Part shown: piece by piece, positions 14,965-22,503 of the stretch
Position numbering within the stretch: position 1 is the first letter of the stretch
Layout: each line of letters starts with the position of its first letter
Assembly (NCBI GenBank): GCA_910587345.1
Contig: CAJUKH010000026.1
Location: 62,001 to 126,000 of the forward strand
Source: an uncultured Oscillospiraceae bacterium
GTDB taxonomy: Bacteria; Bacillota; Clostridia; Oscillospirales; Oscillospiraceae
Length of the DNA: 64,000 bases
Direction of reading: 5' to 3'
Program-made: the position numbers and the translations under genes
The notes under the pieces: generated by a model
Database searches by the model: none
The model's input: only the letters and a program-made list of their open reading frames with translations
What the model was told of the DNA's origin: nothing

Positions 14965-15729
14965 TTAATCTTCGCTTTCCTTGTCTTCCTCATCTTTTTT
15001 TCGGCGAAATTTCATCAACATCCAACACAGTATGATACTGAACTCATAGAGCAATATCATAGGCAATGCCACCATGACTTGTGAAACCACATCAGGAGGA
15101 GTAATCACAGCCGCTACAAAGAAGATGACCACAATGACCACCTTCTTGGCCTTCCTCATCCACTTCACCTTTATGATCCCCATTTGAGTCAACAGGACTG
15201 ATACCACAGGCAATTCAAAAACAACGCCAAAAATAATAAAAATGGTAAGGAGAAATGAAATGTAATTGTGAACTGAAATAGATGCCACTATATCAGTGCC
15301 TGTTCTAATTCCAATCAGAAACTCAAGCATAAACGGCAGCATCAGCCTATAGGCAAAATACACTCCGCCTACAAAACAAATCAGTCCAAAGATCATGGCC
15401 AGTACATACAGTACATTCTCCCGCCTTTTCAGCCCCGGTCGCACAAAGGCCCAAATCTGGTAAAGAATCATGGGCATACTGCCACAAACCGCCAGCACAA
15501 GGGCGACAGAGAAGTGCTCTAACAAAAGCTCCTGCGGGGAAAGATATACATAGGCATAGCCATAAGACCGTCCAATATCAGTCAACAAATCAACAATGTC
15601 CCCTGCATAATGAAAACTCACCAAAAAAACCGCCAGCAGACACAGTAGACATATCATCAATCGATTCCGCAGTTCTTTCAAGTGGCCGGACAGGGTCATT
15701 GTTTTATCTTCGGTATGCTTTTTACTCAT
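14965..15729 (-). CDS. tatC: Sec-independent protein translocase TatC
   Basis: A 254-residue six-helix membrane protein, the receptor for twin-arginine signal peptides. Family features are SGHLKELRNRL near the N-terminus, a conserved region ahead of helix 2 (LSPQELLLEHFSVAL), the FVRPGLKRRE loop, and FGVVFELPVVSVLL. The hydrophilic C-terminus is acidic/lysine-rich. Its ATG overlaps the stop codon of the upstream tatA-like gene (ATGA), which implies coupled translation. It is the last gene of tatB-tatA-tatC. Confidence 0.95.
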   Translation of the reverse strand: MSKKHTEDKTMTLSGHLKELRNRLMICLLCLLAVFLVSFHYAGDIVDLLTDIGRSYGYAYVYLSPQELLLEHFSVALVLAVCGSMPMILYQIWAFVRPGLKRRENVLYVLAMIFGLICFVGGVYFAYRLMLPFMLEFLIGIRTGTDIVASISVHNYISFLLTIFIIFGVVFELPVVSVLLTQMGIIKVKWMRKAKKVVIVVIFFVAAVITPPDVVSQVMVALPMILLYEFSIILCWMLMKFRRKKDEEDKESED

Positions 15730-15896
15730 CAGTCCTCGTTCTTATCCTTTTTTTCGTCCTCATCATCGCTCATACCGGCCCGAAGGTTTTTGATGCTCTT
15801 CCCCATCATTTTACTTAACTTGGGGATCTGAGTCGGCCCAAAAAGGACTACTACCACCAAAAGAATTATGAGCAGTTCGGTTGTTCCAGGTCTCAT
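15729..15896 (-). CDS. tatA: Twin-arginine translocase subunit TatA/E family
   Basis: A 55-residue protein read directly from the sequence. MRPGTTELLIILLVVVVLFGP forms a short N-terminal membrane helix ending in the FG hinge, followed by an amphipathic helix (IPKLSKMMGKSIKNLRAGM) and an acidic/lysine tail. That is the TatA/TatE plan: oligomers form the translocation site. It starts with an ATG at 15896 after GGAGGGTGT and overlaps tatC by the shared A of TGATG. It is short for TatA but complete. Confidence 0.9.
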   Translation of the reverse strand: MRPGTTELLIILLVVVVLFGPTQIPKLSKMMGKSIKNLRAGMSDDEDEKKDKNED

Positions 15897-15937
15897 TGTA
15901 ATACACCCTCCTAAACTTTCAGATTATAGCAAACGAT

Positions 15938-16303
15938 TTATTCCTTCGCCTCTTCCATGTCCTCTGCCTCTGCCGGAGTATCTGCCGACTTTTCTTCCCT
16001 GCCGGTCGCCTTTTCCTCCGCCTTTCCGAGATCGGTAAAAGATTTCTTGATCTCCTCTACATCCCCTCGGACATCTTTTTCCAGCTCGGTAATGGGTTCC
16101 ATTGCCTCCCGAATGGGCCGCTGGGCTTCTTCCAGCGGCTCGATCACGCTTTCCCGCAGATCCTTTGTTACCTCAGATGACACCTTGCGGAATTCCTTTA
16201 AGCCTTCTCCCAGCTTTCTGGCATAATAAGGCATCTTATCAGGTCCAAGGACAATAAGAGCGACCGCAAAAATAACCATCAGCTCCAAAACACCTATCCT
16301 CAT
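15938..16303 (-). CDS. tatB: Tat translocase subunit TatB/TatA-like
   Basis: A 121-residue protein: short N-terminal helix (VLELMVIFAVALIVLGPDKMP), then an amphipathic helix (YYARKLGEGLKEFRKVSSEV) and a long charged helical tail. The VLGPDKMP turn and the long tail resemble TatB more than TatA, although Gram-positive systems often use a bifunctional TatA. It is the first gene of the tat operon, with a promoter at 16361-16389, and lies just downstream of a gene for a twin-arginine lipoprotein on the same strand. Confidence 0.85.
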   Translation of the reverse strand: MRIGVLELMVIFAVALIVLGPDKMPYYARKLGEGLKEFRKVSSEVTKDLRESVIEPLEEAQRPIREAMEPITELEKDVRGDVEEIKKSFTDLGKAEEKATGREEKSADTPAEAEDMEEAKE

Positions 16304-16360
16304 CTCGCAGCCTCCTGTCGCTCTTTATTGATACAATTACTTATTGATTACAGCGAATTT

Positions 16361-16389
16361 ATGATAGCATATTACGATATAAAACGCAA
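16361..16389 (-). promoter_or_regulatory. Promoter of tatBAC
   Basis: TTGCGT (16389-16384), 17 bp, TATCAT (16366-16361). It lies between the flavoprotein terminator and tatB. Confidence 0.55.
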
Positions 16390-16451
16390 TAAAAAGGGAA
16401 AAGTTTTGCCCTTTTGCAGAATTTTCCACGACCGTCTTTTCTATAACAGCA

Positions 16452-16483
16452 TTTTGGGCGGGCCTGAACCGGCCCGCCCAAAA
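16452..16483. terminator. Terminator after the flavin-binding lipoprotein gene
   Basis: Perfect 13-bp GC-rich stem TTTTGGGCGGGCC/GGCCCGCCCAAAA with a six-base loop. The flanking T run is weak. Confidence 0.7.
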
Positions 16484-16543
16484 CAGGTTCTCCATTATGT
16501 AAGGAGCAACTTTTCCCTACCAGGCCAGATGATAATAGATTTC

Positions 16544-17500
16544 TTACTTCACCTGAGCCAGTGCGGCCTTGACAGCCTCCTTCAAACCAGTGGAGCTGAC
16601 AGTAGCACCGCTGACTGCATCGAGAGCATCGATCTCCTCAGCAGTGGCCAAGCCCTTAAACTGCTCGGGAAGAGCATCAATGGCATTGGTGCCGACACCG
16701 GGGGTCTCCTGATGCTTGAGCACCTCTACCTGAGAGATCTTGCCATCGGCCATGGTCACACGGACAACCATCTCACCATCGTACCCGTTGGCACGACCGA
16801 TATACTGATTCTCACCGCACTCAAAGTTGTCCTCATCACCAGCAGCGGCAGCGAAGCCATAATAAACATTCAGCATCTCAACCGTCTTCCGGGCCACATC
16901 AGCAGAAACGCCAGCGCAGCGAGACATCCGCAAAGGATGGCTGCGCTCGGCCACATCAGCAGCCTCCATCCACTTGGTAACAGACTCAGAGCAGTTCACG
17001 GAGTTAGCGACGGTGGTGATCATCTTTTCCTCCGGCTGATAGAAGGGGAAGGCGGCGGCGCTATACCAAGCGGCCAACTCCTTTACCATAGCATCCTGAT
17101 CCTCAGTGGGAACAAACAGGCCGATAATGCCATAGGCACCAGCCATAGAACCACAAAGGGTGCCCACATTATAGCCGGCATGGCCGCTGTGATACATCTG
17201 GGTGGGGATCTGGTTATAGGGGTAGCCATACTCCTCCGCAAGTGTGCCCAGAATTCCATCAAACACAGTGCGGGCGCAGCCACCCAAGGTATAGAACCCT
17301 TTGTAGACCCGATCCTCAACAGCCGCAGCGTCCAACTCGTGCCAGACAAAGGGGAATGCAGGTGCCTCAATGGGGCCCTGGGTAGCGGTCGGCTCAGGGT
17401 CCTTGGCGGCACAAGCCCCAAGCAGGCCAACAGAGGCAAGGCCAACCACTCCGGCAGCACTTCCCTTCAGAAAATCACGGCGAGAAAGATCCTTCTTCAT
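16544..17500 (-). CDS. Tat-exported FMN-binding lipoprotein with C_GCAxxG_C_C-type domain
   Basis: A 318-residue protein. The N-terminus has a twin-arginine signal (SRRDFLKGSAAG), a hydrophobic stretch and a lipobox (LGAC), so it should be a lipoprotein exported folded by Tat. The middle (about residues 60-225) has spaced cysteines in GGCARTVFDG, GTLCGSMAGAYG, NCSESV and RCAGVSADVARK, like the C_GCAxxG_C_C redox family. The C-terminal part is an FMN_bind domain ending DAVSGATVSSTG (about residue 294), the motif that ApbE-type transferases flavinylate on threonine. It lies just upstream of tatBAC on the same strand. An extracellular electron-transfer role is inferred. Confidence 0.85.
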   Translation of the reverse strand: MKKDLSRRDFLKGSAAGVVGLASVGLLGACAAKDPEPTATQGPIEAPAFPFVWHELDAAAVEDRVYKGFYTLGGCARTVFDGILGTLAEEYGYPYNQIPTQMYHSGHAGYNVGTLCGSMAGAYGIIGLFVPTEDQDAMVKELAAWYSAAAFPFYQPEEKMITTVANSVNCSESVTKWMEAADVAERSHPLRMSRCAGVSADVARKTVEMLNVYYGFAAAAGDEDNFECGENQYIGRANGYDGEMVVRVTMADGKISQVEVLKHQETPGVGTNAIDALPEQFKGLATAEEIDALDAVSGATVSSTGLKEAVKAALAQVK

Positions 17501-17577
17501 TTCTTTTTCCTCCTGTCAATTGATTGCAGACTCATAGAATGGTTCTCTTACAAATGCACTCTATGCTCTATGATAAA

Positions 17578-17606
17578 AATATATCATTATCGTCGAAAAA
17601 AGTCAA
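17578..17606 (-). promoter_or_regulatory. Promoter of the flavin lipoprotein gene, with dyad
   Basis: TTGACT (17606-17601), 17 bp, TATATT (17583-17578). An ATGATA/TATCAT dyad (17570-17575 with 17582-17587) overlaps the -10 and could bind a repressor. Confidence 0.5.
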
Positions 17607-17664
17607 TCTATGGCATATAATTTTTTACTTCGCAAACTCATCTTTATGTGAATTCTCTCTTATT

Positions 17665-18618
17665 TCAATCATTCTCCCTCCCGGCCATGACCTCATCAAA
17701 GTGACGGTTGATTTGGTCGGTAAATACCTGAGCCGCATTATACCCCATACGCTTATTCCGGTTATTCATAGCCGCCACTTCAATGATAACTGCCAAGTTT
17801 CGCCCCGGCTTCACCGGCACTGTAATACTGGGCACCTCCACATCCAGGATCGTAGCACTCTGTTCATTCAATCCCAAGCGGTCATAAAAGGCATCATCCC
17901 GCCATAATTCCAGGTTCACGACAAGATCCACATTGCTCTCATTCTTGACCGCTCCCATACCGTAAAGGCGGCGAACATCAATTACCCCGATCCCTCTCAG
18001 TTCCATGTAGTGGCGAATCAGCTCCGGAGCACTGCCCACCAGCCGGTCCAATCCCGTCCGCTTGATTTCCACCGCATCATCGGCGATCAACCGGTGGCCT
18101 CGTTTGATCAGCTCGATGGCCGTCTCACTCTTTCCTACCCCGGACTCTCCGAAAATAAGTACCCCCTCGCCGTAAATCTCTACCAAAACTCCATGGCGGG
18201 TAACACGTGGCGCAAGCTCATTTTGCAGCCCTGCAATCAATGTGCCCATAAAAGCGGATGTCCGTTCCTGACAGCGAAGGATCGTACGATCATATCTTTC
18301 TGCCAATTCCATACACTCGGTAAAAGGTTCCATCCCCCGGGTAATAATAATGGCGGGAAACCCCCGCTCCATTAACCCTTCAAAACTCTTCAACCGCTCC
18401 TCGTGGCTCAATCCCTCTAAAAAAGTCGATTCTACTTTTCCCAAGAGCTGGATGCGCTTGTTATCAAAATAGTCAAAAAAACCTATCAATTGCAATCCTG
18501 GTCGGTTAATATCATTGGTCCGGATGAGACACTCTTCATATCCCGATCCTTTTCGCAAAACCTCCAGATGATAATCTTCCACCAACTTGGACAACTTTAC
18601 ACTATATGGGTGCTCCAT
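17665..18618 (-). CDS. hprK: HPr kinase/phosphorylase
   Basis: A 317-residue bifunctional enzyme that phosphorylates HPr at Ser46 and reverses the reaction, linking glycolytic state to carbon catabolite repression. The N-terminal domain is followed by the Walker A motif GESGVGKSE, then RLIADDAVEI, the family signature around LRGIGVIDVRRLYG, and VPVKPGRNLAVIIEVAA. The ATG at 18618 with GGAGGGAAATGGC fits family length; the open frame extends a further 64 codons upstream without a site. Presence of HprK implies a PTS with HPr elsewhere in the genome. Confidence 0.96.
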   Translation of the reverse strand: MEHPYSVKLSKLVEDYHLEVLRKGSGYEECLIRTNDINRPGLQLIGFFDYFDNKRIQLLGKVESTFLEGLSHEERLKSFEGLMERGFPAIIITRGMEPFTECMELAERYDRTILRCQERTSAFMGTLIAGLQNELAPRVTRHGVLVEIYGEGVLIFGESGVGKSETAIELIKRGHRLIADDAVEIKRTGLDRLVGSAPELIRHYMELRGIGVIDVRRLYGMGAVKNESNVDLVVNLELWRDDAFYDRLGLNEQSATILDVEVPSITVPVKPGRNLAVIIEVAAMNNRNKRMGYNAAQVFTDQINRHFDEVMAGREND

Positions 18619-18680
18619 GCCATTTCCCTCCTTACGATTACAGTATAACTTACCGCCTCTTTTGACGCAAGGGTTCAAAT

Positions 18681-18712
18681 AAAAAAAGAGCAGCCGCTTT
18701 ATGCGGCTGCTC
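18681..18712 (-). terminator. Terminator after iscU
   Basis: GAGCAGCCGC/GCGGCTGCTC stem (18712-18703 with 18697-18688), five-base loop and seven T on the minus strand. It separates iscSU from hprK. Confidence 0.88.
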
Positions 18713-18725
18713 CCCTTTTTCCATT

Positions 18726-19160
18726 TTATTCGTATGTATGGCCGGGGGTTTGGTCTTCCTTCTGAATAACGCATTCGGGAGGTACCGGCAGTCCCTGGCG
18801 GCGATACCAATCTCCCAACGCCGCCTTAATGGCCTCCTCCGCCAATACAGAACAGTGCATTTTATAAGCCGGTAAACCGTCCAGCGCTTCTGCCACGGCG
18901 GCATTTGTCAGTGACAGCGCCTCCTCTACTCTCTTTCCCCGGATGAGTTCCGTTGCCATAGAGGATGTTGCTATGGCAGAACCACAACCAAAGGTTTTAA
19001 ATTTGGCATCCACAATAACCCCATCTTCGATTTTCAAGTACATTTTCATAATGTCTCCACACCTGGGGTTTCCCACTTGTCCTACAGCATCGGCATCCAT
19101 GATCTCGCCCACATTCCTCGGATGCTCAAAGTGGTCCATAACCTTCTCTGAATACAGCAT
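18726..19160 (-). CDS. iscU: Fe-S cluster assembly scaffold IscU/NifU-like
   Basis: A 144-residue scaffold with the three conserved cysteine regions: GNPRCGD, TFGCGSAIATSSMATE and HCSVLAEEAIKAAL. It receives sulfur from the cysteine desulfurase and assembles [2Fe-2S]/[4Fe-4S] clusters. The N-terminus YSEKVMDHFEHPRNVG is typical. It begins 18 bases after the iscS stop, so the two are co-transcribed. It has no C-terminal Nfu domain, so it is the short IscU type. No iscR or chaperone genes are next to it. Confidence 0.95.
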   Translation of the reverse strand: MLYSEKVMDHFEHPRNVGEIMDADAVGQVGNPRCGDIMKMYLKIEDGVIVDAKFKTFGCGSAIATSSMATELIRGKRVEEALSLTNAAVAEALDGLPAYKMHCSVLAEEAIKAALGDWYRRQGLPVPPECVIQKEDQTPGHTYE

Positions 19161-19178
19161 TTTATCTCATCCTCCCCT

Positions 19179-20366
19179 TCAACTGCGCCAAATCGGCTTT
19201 TGTGCCTTTTTATCCCATACGGGAGACAGCTCCCGCAGATAGCTTACCACCTGTGGAACAATCTCCAAAATGTAATCCACATCCTGCTCGGTCGTCCCTC
19301 TTCCCAGTGACAACCGCAGCGAGCCATGGGCGACTTCATGGGGCAGCCCAATGCTCAACAGTACATGGGAAGGATCCAGAGAGGCAGAGGAGCAGGCCGA
19401 CCCGGAGGAAGCCTGAATCCCTTTTGCATCCAAATGAAGAAGGAGCGCCTCTCCCTCAATTCCTTCAAACGTCAGCGAAGCTGTCCCGGGCAGACGGCAT
19501 TCCCGGTCTCCTGTTACTCTGGAGCTGGGAATATCACTCAGACCGTCCAGCACTCTGTCCCGCAAAGCGGAAAGACGCTTGGACTCCACCGCCATCTCCT
19601 CCACCGATTCCTTCAATGCCGCAGCCATCCCCACAGCCAGCACCACCGGCTCTGTTCCCGAACGCAGTCCCCACTCCTGCCCTCCACCATGAACCAGCGG
19701 CGGAAGCCGAAGCCCATGACGAAGGAAAAGGCCGCCAATCCCCGCAGGTCCATAGAATTTGTGTCCTGAAAAAGACAGCATATCCACATTCCAGGCCTTT
19801 ACATCCACGGGGATATGCCCCACCGCCTGTACCGCATCCACATGGAAAAGCACATTATGTGCCTTGACAATCGCTCCAATCTCTTCGATCGGTTCTATGG
19901 TTCCAATCTCATTGTTGGCCGCCATAACTGAAATCAAAATCGTGTCCGGTCGAATTGCCTTTTCCACATCCGAAGGAGAAACCCTGCCCCCTGCATCCAC
20001 AGGCAGATAAGTAACTTCAAGCCCCTGTTTTTCCAGCCATTGCGCAGAATGAAGGATGGCATGATGCTCAATAGAAGTCGTTATGATATGCTTTCCCTGC
20101 CCTCTCCGCAGCTCTGCCGCTCCCTTGAGCGCCCAGTTGTCGCTCTCTGTGCCGCCGGAGGTAAAAAGCACTTCACTGGGACGTGCATTCAAGCATTGGG
20201 CAATTTCCGCCCGTGCCGCTTCCAGATCATCCTTTGCTTCCTGTCCCAGATAATACAGGCTGGAGGGATTCCCGAATCGTTTGTCCCAAAAATCTGCCAT
20301 CGCCTGTTTGGCGGTCGGTGATAATGGAGTCGTTGCTGCGTGATCTGCATATACCATGCGTGACAT
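19179..20366 (-). CDS. iscS: Cysteine desulfurase (NifS/IscS)
   Basis: A 395-residue class V PLP enzyme. The N-terminus YADHAATTPLS, the PLP lysine in FSGHKFYGPAGIGGLF, the TSGGTESDNWAL phosphate loop and the active cysteine in SGSACSSASLDPSH are all present. It supplies persulfide to the scaffold encoded just downstream. The ATG at 20366 lies about six bases after AGAAGGA; the ATG at 20372 sits against that site and is less likely. The promoter carries a perfect 9-5-9 palindrome. Confidence 0.95.
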   Translation of the reverse strand: MSRMVYADHAATTPLSPTAKQAMADFWDKRFGNPSSLYYLGQEAKDDLEAARAEIAQCLNARPSEVLFTSGGTESDNWALKGAAELRRGQGKHIITTSIEHHAILHSAQWLEKQGLEVTYLPVDAGGRVSPSDVEKAIRPDTILISVMAANNEIGTIEPIEEIGAIVKAHNVLFHVDAVQAVGHIPVDVKAWNVDMLSFSGHKFYGPAGIGGLFLRHGLRLPPLVHGGGQEWGLRSGTEPVVLAVGMAAALKESVEEMAVESKRLSALRDRVLDGLSDIPSSRVTGDRECRLPGTASLTFEGIEGEALLLHLDAKGIQASSGSACSSASLDPSHVLLSIGLPHEVAHGSLRLSLGRGTTEQDVDYILEIVPQVVSYLRELSPVWDKKAQKPIWRS

Positions 20367-20392
20367 ATCCATTCCTTCTTATTTTTGAATTT

Positions 20393-20415
20393 AATCATAT
20401 AATTCATATATGATT
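20393..20415. promoter_or_regulatory. Perfect palindrome downstream of the iscS promoter, candidate operator
   Basis: AATCATATA-ATTCA-TATATGATT: 9-bp arms and a 5-bp spacer. It starts about 2 bases after the predicted transcription start, a repressor position. It does not look like the Escherichia IscR consensus. Confidence 0.5.
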
Positions 20416-20423
20416 ACTATGAT

Positions 20424-20452
20424 AAAATACTATAACTTTTTCCTGATGTCAA
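20424..20452 (-). promoter_or_regulatory. iscSU promoter
   Basis: TTGACA (20452-20447), 17 bp, TATTTT (20429-20424). The -35 is perfect. Confidence 0.65.
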
Positions 20453-20454
20453 GG

Positions 20455-20490
20455 AAAAAATTGTGGGGAAGCGGTCTTCCGCTTCCCCAC
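20455..20490 (-). terminator. Terminator after the coat-protein genes
   Basis: Perfect 12-bp stem GTGGGGAAGCGG/CCGCTTCCCCAC with a four-base loop, followed by AATTTTTT on the minus strand. Confidence 0.9.
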
Positions 20491-20499
20491 AACGCCCCT

Positions 20500-20751
20500 T
20501 TAAGGCTTTTCCATATTGAACTTGTTATAGGTTTCGCTGATTTTACTCTGCGGCGCCGGGTCTACCTTGTACCACCCCTTTGCCTGAGCGGCCTTAAAAA
20601 GCGCTGTCTGTGTCATGTGGCTTTGGCCGAGGATCTTCAAATACTCATCCCGCAGCCGCTCATCCACACACTCTGAGGCAAAGGTGTTATAGTTTGTGCT
20701 CATCTTCTTCTCACTGAGGATCATATCTGTAATACGTTCCTGATCATTCAT
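20500..20751 (-). CDS. Spore coat protein, CotF family
   Basis: An 83-residue helical protein: NDQERITDMILSEKKMSTNYNTFASEC, then DERLRDEYLKILGQSHMTQTALFKAAQAKGWY. The alternation and the KGWY turn match the small Coat_F (PF07875) proteins of Clostridia, which bind the spore coat or accumulate in the mother cell. GGAGGGGATACC precedes the ATG. It follows a second small protein of the same kind by 12 bases. Expression is expected in sporulation, but no SigE/SigK promoter was identified. Confidence 0.8.
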   Translation of the reverse strand: MNDQERITDMILSEKKMSTNYNTFASECVDERLRDEYLKILGQSHMTQTALFKAAQAKGWYKVDPAPQSKISETYNKFNMEKP

Positions 20752-20763
20752 GGTATCCCCTCC

Positions 20764-20949
20764 TTACTTCAAAAAGTTCAACAGGCAGTTGTAATTTTGC
20801 CGATGCTGGTCGGCATATTGCTGAAAACTGGTTTTCAGCTGGGCGTCCTCGGTCTCCTGTACGGCGGCCTGATACTTACTGCACAGGACCTTTTCAAAAT
20901 CGAGCTGGTCACTGATCCCTGCAAGCTCCTTTGCGGTGAGATTGGGCAT
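20764..20949 (-). CDS. Small CotF-like spore protein
   Basis: A 61-residue helical protein beginning MPNLTAKELAGISDQLDFEKVL and ending YADQHRQNYNCLLNFLK. It resembles the N-terminal half of CotF-type coat proteins and pairs with the next gene. The ATG at 20949 has AAAGGAGGG upstream; the frame is open further 5' through the preceding gene, but those starts have no site. Probably co-transcribed with the 83-residue coat protein. The family call is less certain than for its partner. Confidence 0.65.
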   Translation of the reverse strand: MPNLTAKELAGISDQLDFEKVLCSKYQAAVQETEDAQLKTSFQQYADQHRQNYNCLLNFLK

Positions 20950-20968
20950 GGAAATTCCCTCCTTTGTG

Positions 20969-21541
20969 TTATGTTCCTTTCCTATTCTCACCATCATCGG
21001 AAAAATTATGCATAAGTTGGGGGTATCCATGGGGCGAAAAAGAAAAAATCGCATACCATTGGCCATTGATTTGCCCCAATGTGCTAAGGCAGAACAGGGC
21101 AGTCAGTGGATAAGGTCTTTGCAAACTATAAGGGATTGCAAAAAGAAATCCCTGCTTTTCTTTCTTATATAAAACCTGCCCAAGCCCACGCAGCATTTGC
21201 GCCACTTCCCTGTCTCCTACCATCTTTTCCGGCCGCTCTGCCCACTGCCATCCTCCCGTTTTCTCTTGTCTGATATCCTCCGCTCCTACAAGAGAAATTT
21301 CCGCCCCTATTGGCGGCCATCCACATCTGGCCTCTAGTTGGGACACTTCCATTACCCGGCGCAGTCGCAAAGTTCCACCTTCTGGAATCAAGGTCCCCAG
21401 CAATATTTTTCCCGCCGGCCCCTGCAGCCATGCCTTGTAAAGCCCAGCTCTGCCAATCCCGCCAATTGCCTGACAGATAACACGCTCTCCGTCCTGCCGA
21501 ACGGTGACCCCTCCGTTGGGACCATCAAAGCTCCACTTCAC
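20969..21541 (-). CDS. Conserved hypothetical protein
   Basis: A 190-residue protein of unknown family. It has a beta-rich N-terminal part (GGIGRAGLYKAWLQGP, LLGTLIPEGGTLRLRRVMEVSQLE) and a C-terminal part with FAIPYSLQRPYPLTALFCLSTLGQI. There is no signal peptide or membrane segment. The start is set at the GTG at 21541, eight bases after GAGGGGG; a TTG at 21562 is an alternative. It lies 19 bases upstream of the small CotF-like gene on the same strand, so it may belong to a sporulation operon. That link is only positional. Confidence 0.6.
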   Translation of the reverse strand: MKWSFDGPNGGVTVRQDGERVICQAIGGIGRAGLYKAWLQGPAGKILLGTLIPEGGTLRLRRVMEVSQLEARCGWPPIGAEISLVGAEDIRQEKTGGWQWAERPEKMVGDREVAQMLRGLGQVLYKKEKQGFLFAIPYSLQRPYPLTALFCLSTLGQINGQWYAIFSFSPHGYPQLMHNFSDDGENRKGT

Positions 21542-21592
21542 AGCCTGCACCCCCTCTGCCAAACGGTATGTTTTACAGTAGGAAAGTATGTC

Positions 21593-21629
21593 AAAAAGGC
21601 GTGTCTCCTTCTCTCAAAGGAGACACGCC
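21593..21629 (-). terminator. Terminator of the PadR operon
   Basis: GGCGTGTCTCCTT/AAGGAGACACGCC (13 bp; 21629-21617 with 21610-21598), six-base loop and five T on the minus strand. TTGACA directly follows and may start the next unit. Confidence 0.88.
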
Positions 21630-21635
21630 CTTCCT

Positions 21636-22490
21636 TTAAAACATAAGTGTAACATCACCAAGATCCGTTTGGGCCTCAATAAAGTATGTTTGCTCTGCAT
21701 CTGTCAGTAATGTCTCACACTCCCCTTGAAAGCTCAGCTCATTGACCTTTATTTTTCCAAGCGAGGAAGAAAGATGGTACCCTACGCCATTTTGTTCGGG
21801 AAAATGAATTGTTATGTCTCCCAAACTGCTTTCCGCTTCCAATGTCCGTGCTGTCAGTCCAAAACTGCTTACATCCCCCAAGTTCGTATCAAAAACTGCT
21901 TCCCACGCAGTAAACTCTTCTGCATCCACTGATATATCGCCGAAGTCTGTAGATATTTCCAACTTCTGGATCTCTGTTTCAGCTGGTATGGTAATAACCA
22001 CTCGGCTGGTAAACTCAAAATTATCCCTGAAATAATCTTTTGTCTCTTCACTCTCCACTTTTATGACACCATTTTCCACCCGATAGTCCATTGCATACCC
22101 AAACACATTCCAGCTGAGAACAACCGAGAAGTTTTCCCCCGTCCGAACCCAGACGTCGCCCCAGTCAACATCAACATCCACACAGGTAATTCCAGTCAGC
22201 ACGCCGCTTTCTCGTATTTCCTCTCCTTCAATCGTCTCCGGTTGAAAGCCCCCATTTTCTCTATCTCCAAAATGTATGCCATCGCCATTGATCCATACGC
22301 CTTTCTTTCCGCCAATAAGAAATCCTTCCTCATTCACCTGAACAGGACCCCAGCTTTGACCAACCGCTGACCGCTCATATTCCTTGCTTTCCGCACGGCC
22401 CCCCATTAGTGCTCCTGCGCCTCGGAAGAAAATTCCCACAAGAAAAAGCCCCGCTGTTACACGGCAAATCAGCTTATCTATCGCTCTCAT
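21636..22490 (-). CDS. DUF4097-type putative adhesin / LiaG-like surface protein
   Basis: A 284-residue protein with an N-terminal membrane anchor (LICRVTAGLFLVGIFF) and a repetitive beta-strand domain in which GD(I/V) turns recur (STDFGDISVDAEEF, DTNLGDVSSFGL, ESSLGDITIHF, QTDLGDVTLMF). This right-handed beta pattern is typical of DUF4097 proteins next to PadR and DUF1700 genes. The ATG at 22490 follows GGGAGGAGCACG and overlaps the end of the DUF1700 gene. It probably acts at the cell surface in envelope sensing; the function is not established. Confidence 0.85.
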   Translation of the reverse strand: MRAIDKLICRVTAGLFLVGIFFRGAGALMGGRAESKEYERSAVGQSWGPVQVNEEGFLIGGKKGVWINGDGIHFGDRENGGFQPETIEGEEIRESGVLTGITCVDVDVDWGDVWVRTGENFSVVLSWNVFGYAMDYRVENGVIKVESEETKDYFRDNFEFTSRVVITIPAETEIQKLEISTDFGDISVDAEEFTAWEAVFDTNLGDVSSFGLTARTLEAESSLGDITIHFPEQNGVGYHLSSSLGKIKVNELSFQGECETLLTDAEQTYFIEAQTDLGDVTLMF

Positions 22491-22503
22491 CGTGCTCCTC
22501 CCT

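Noticed and set aside
16328..17620. A 430-codon open frame on the plus strand
   Set aside because: It is antisense to the FMN-binding lipoprotein gene and runs through a terminator hairpin; the composition is that of a shadow frame.
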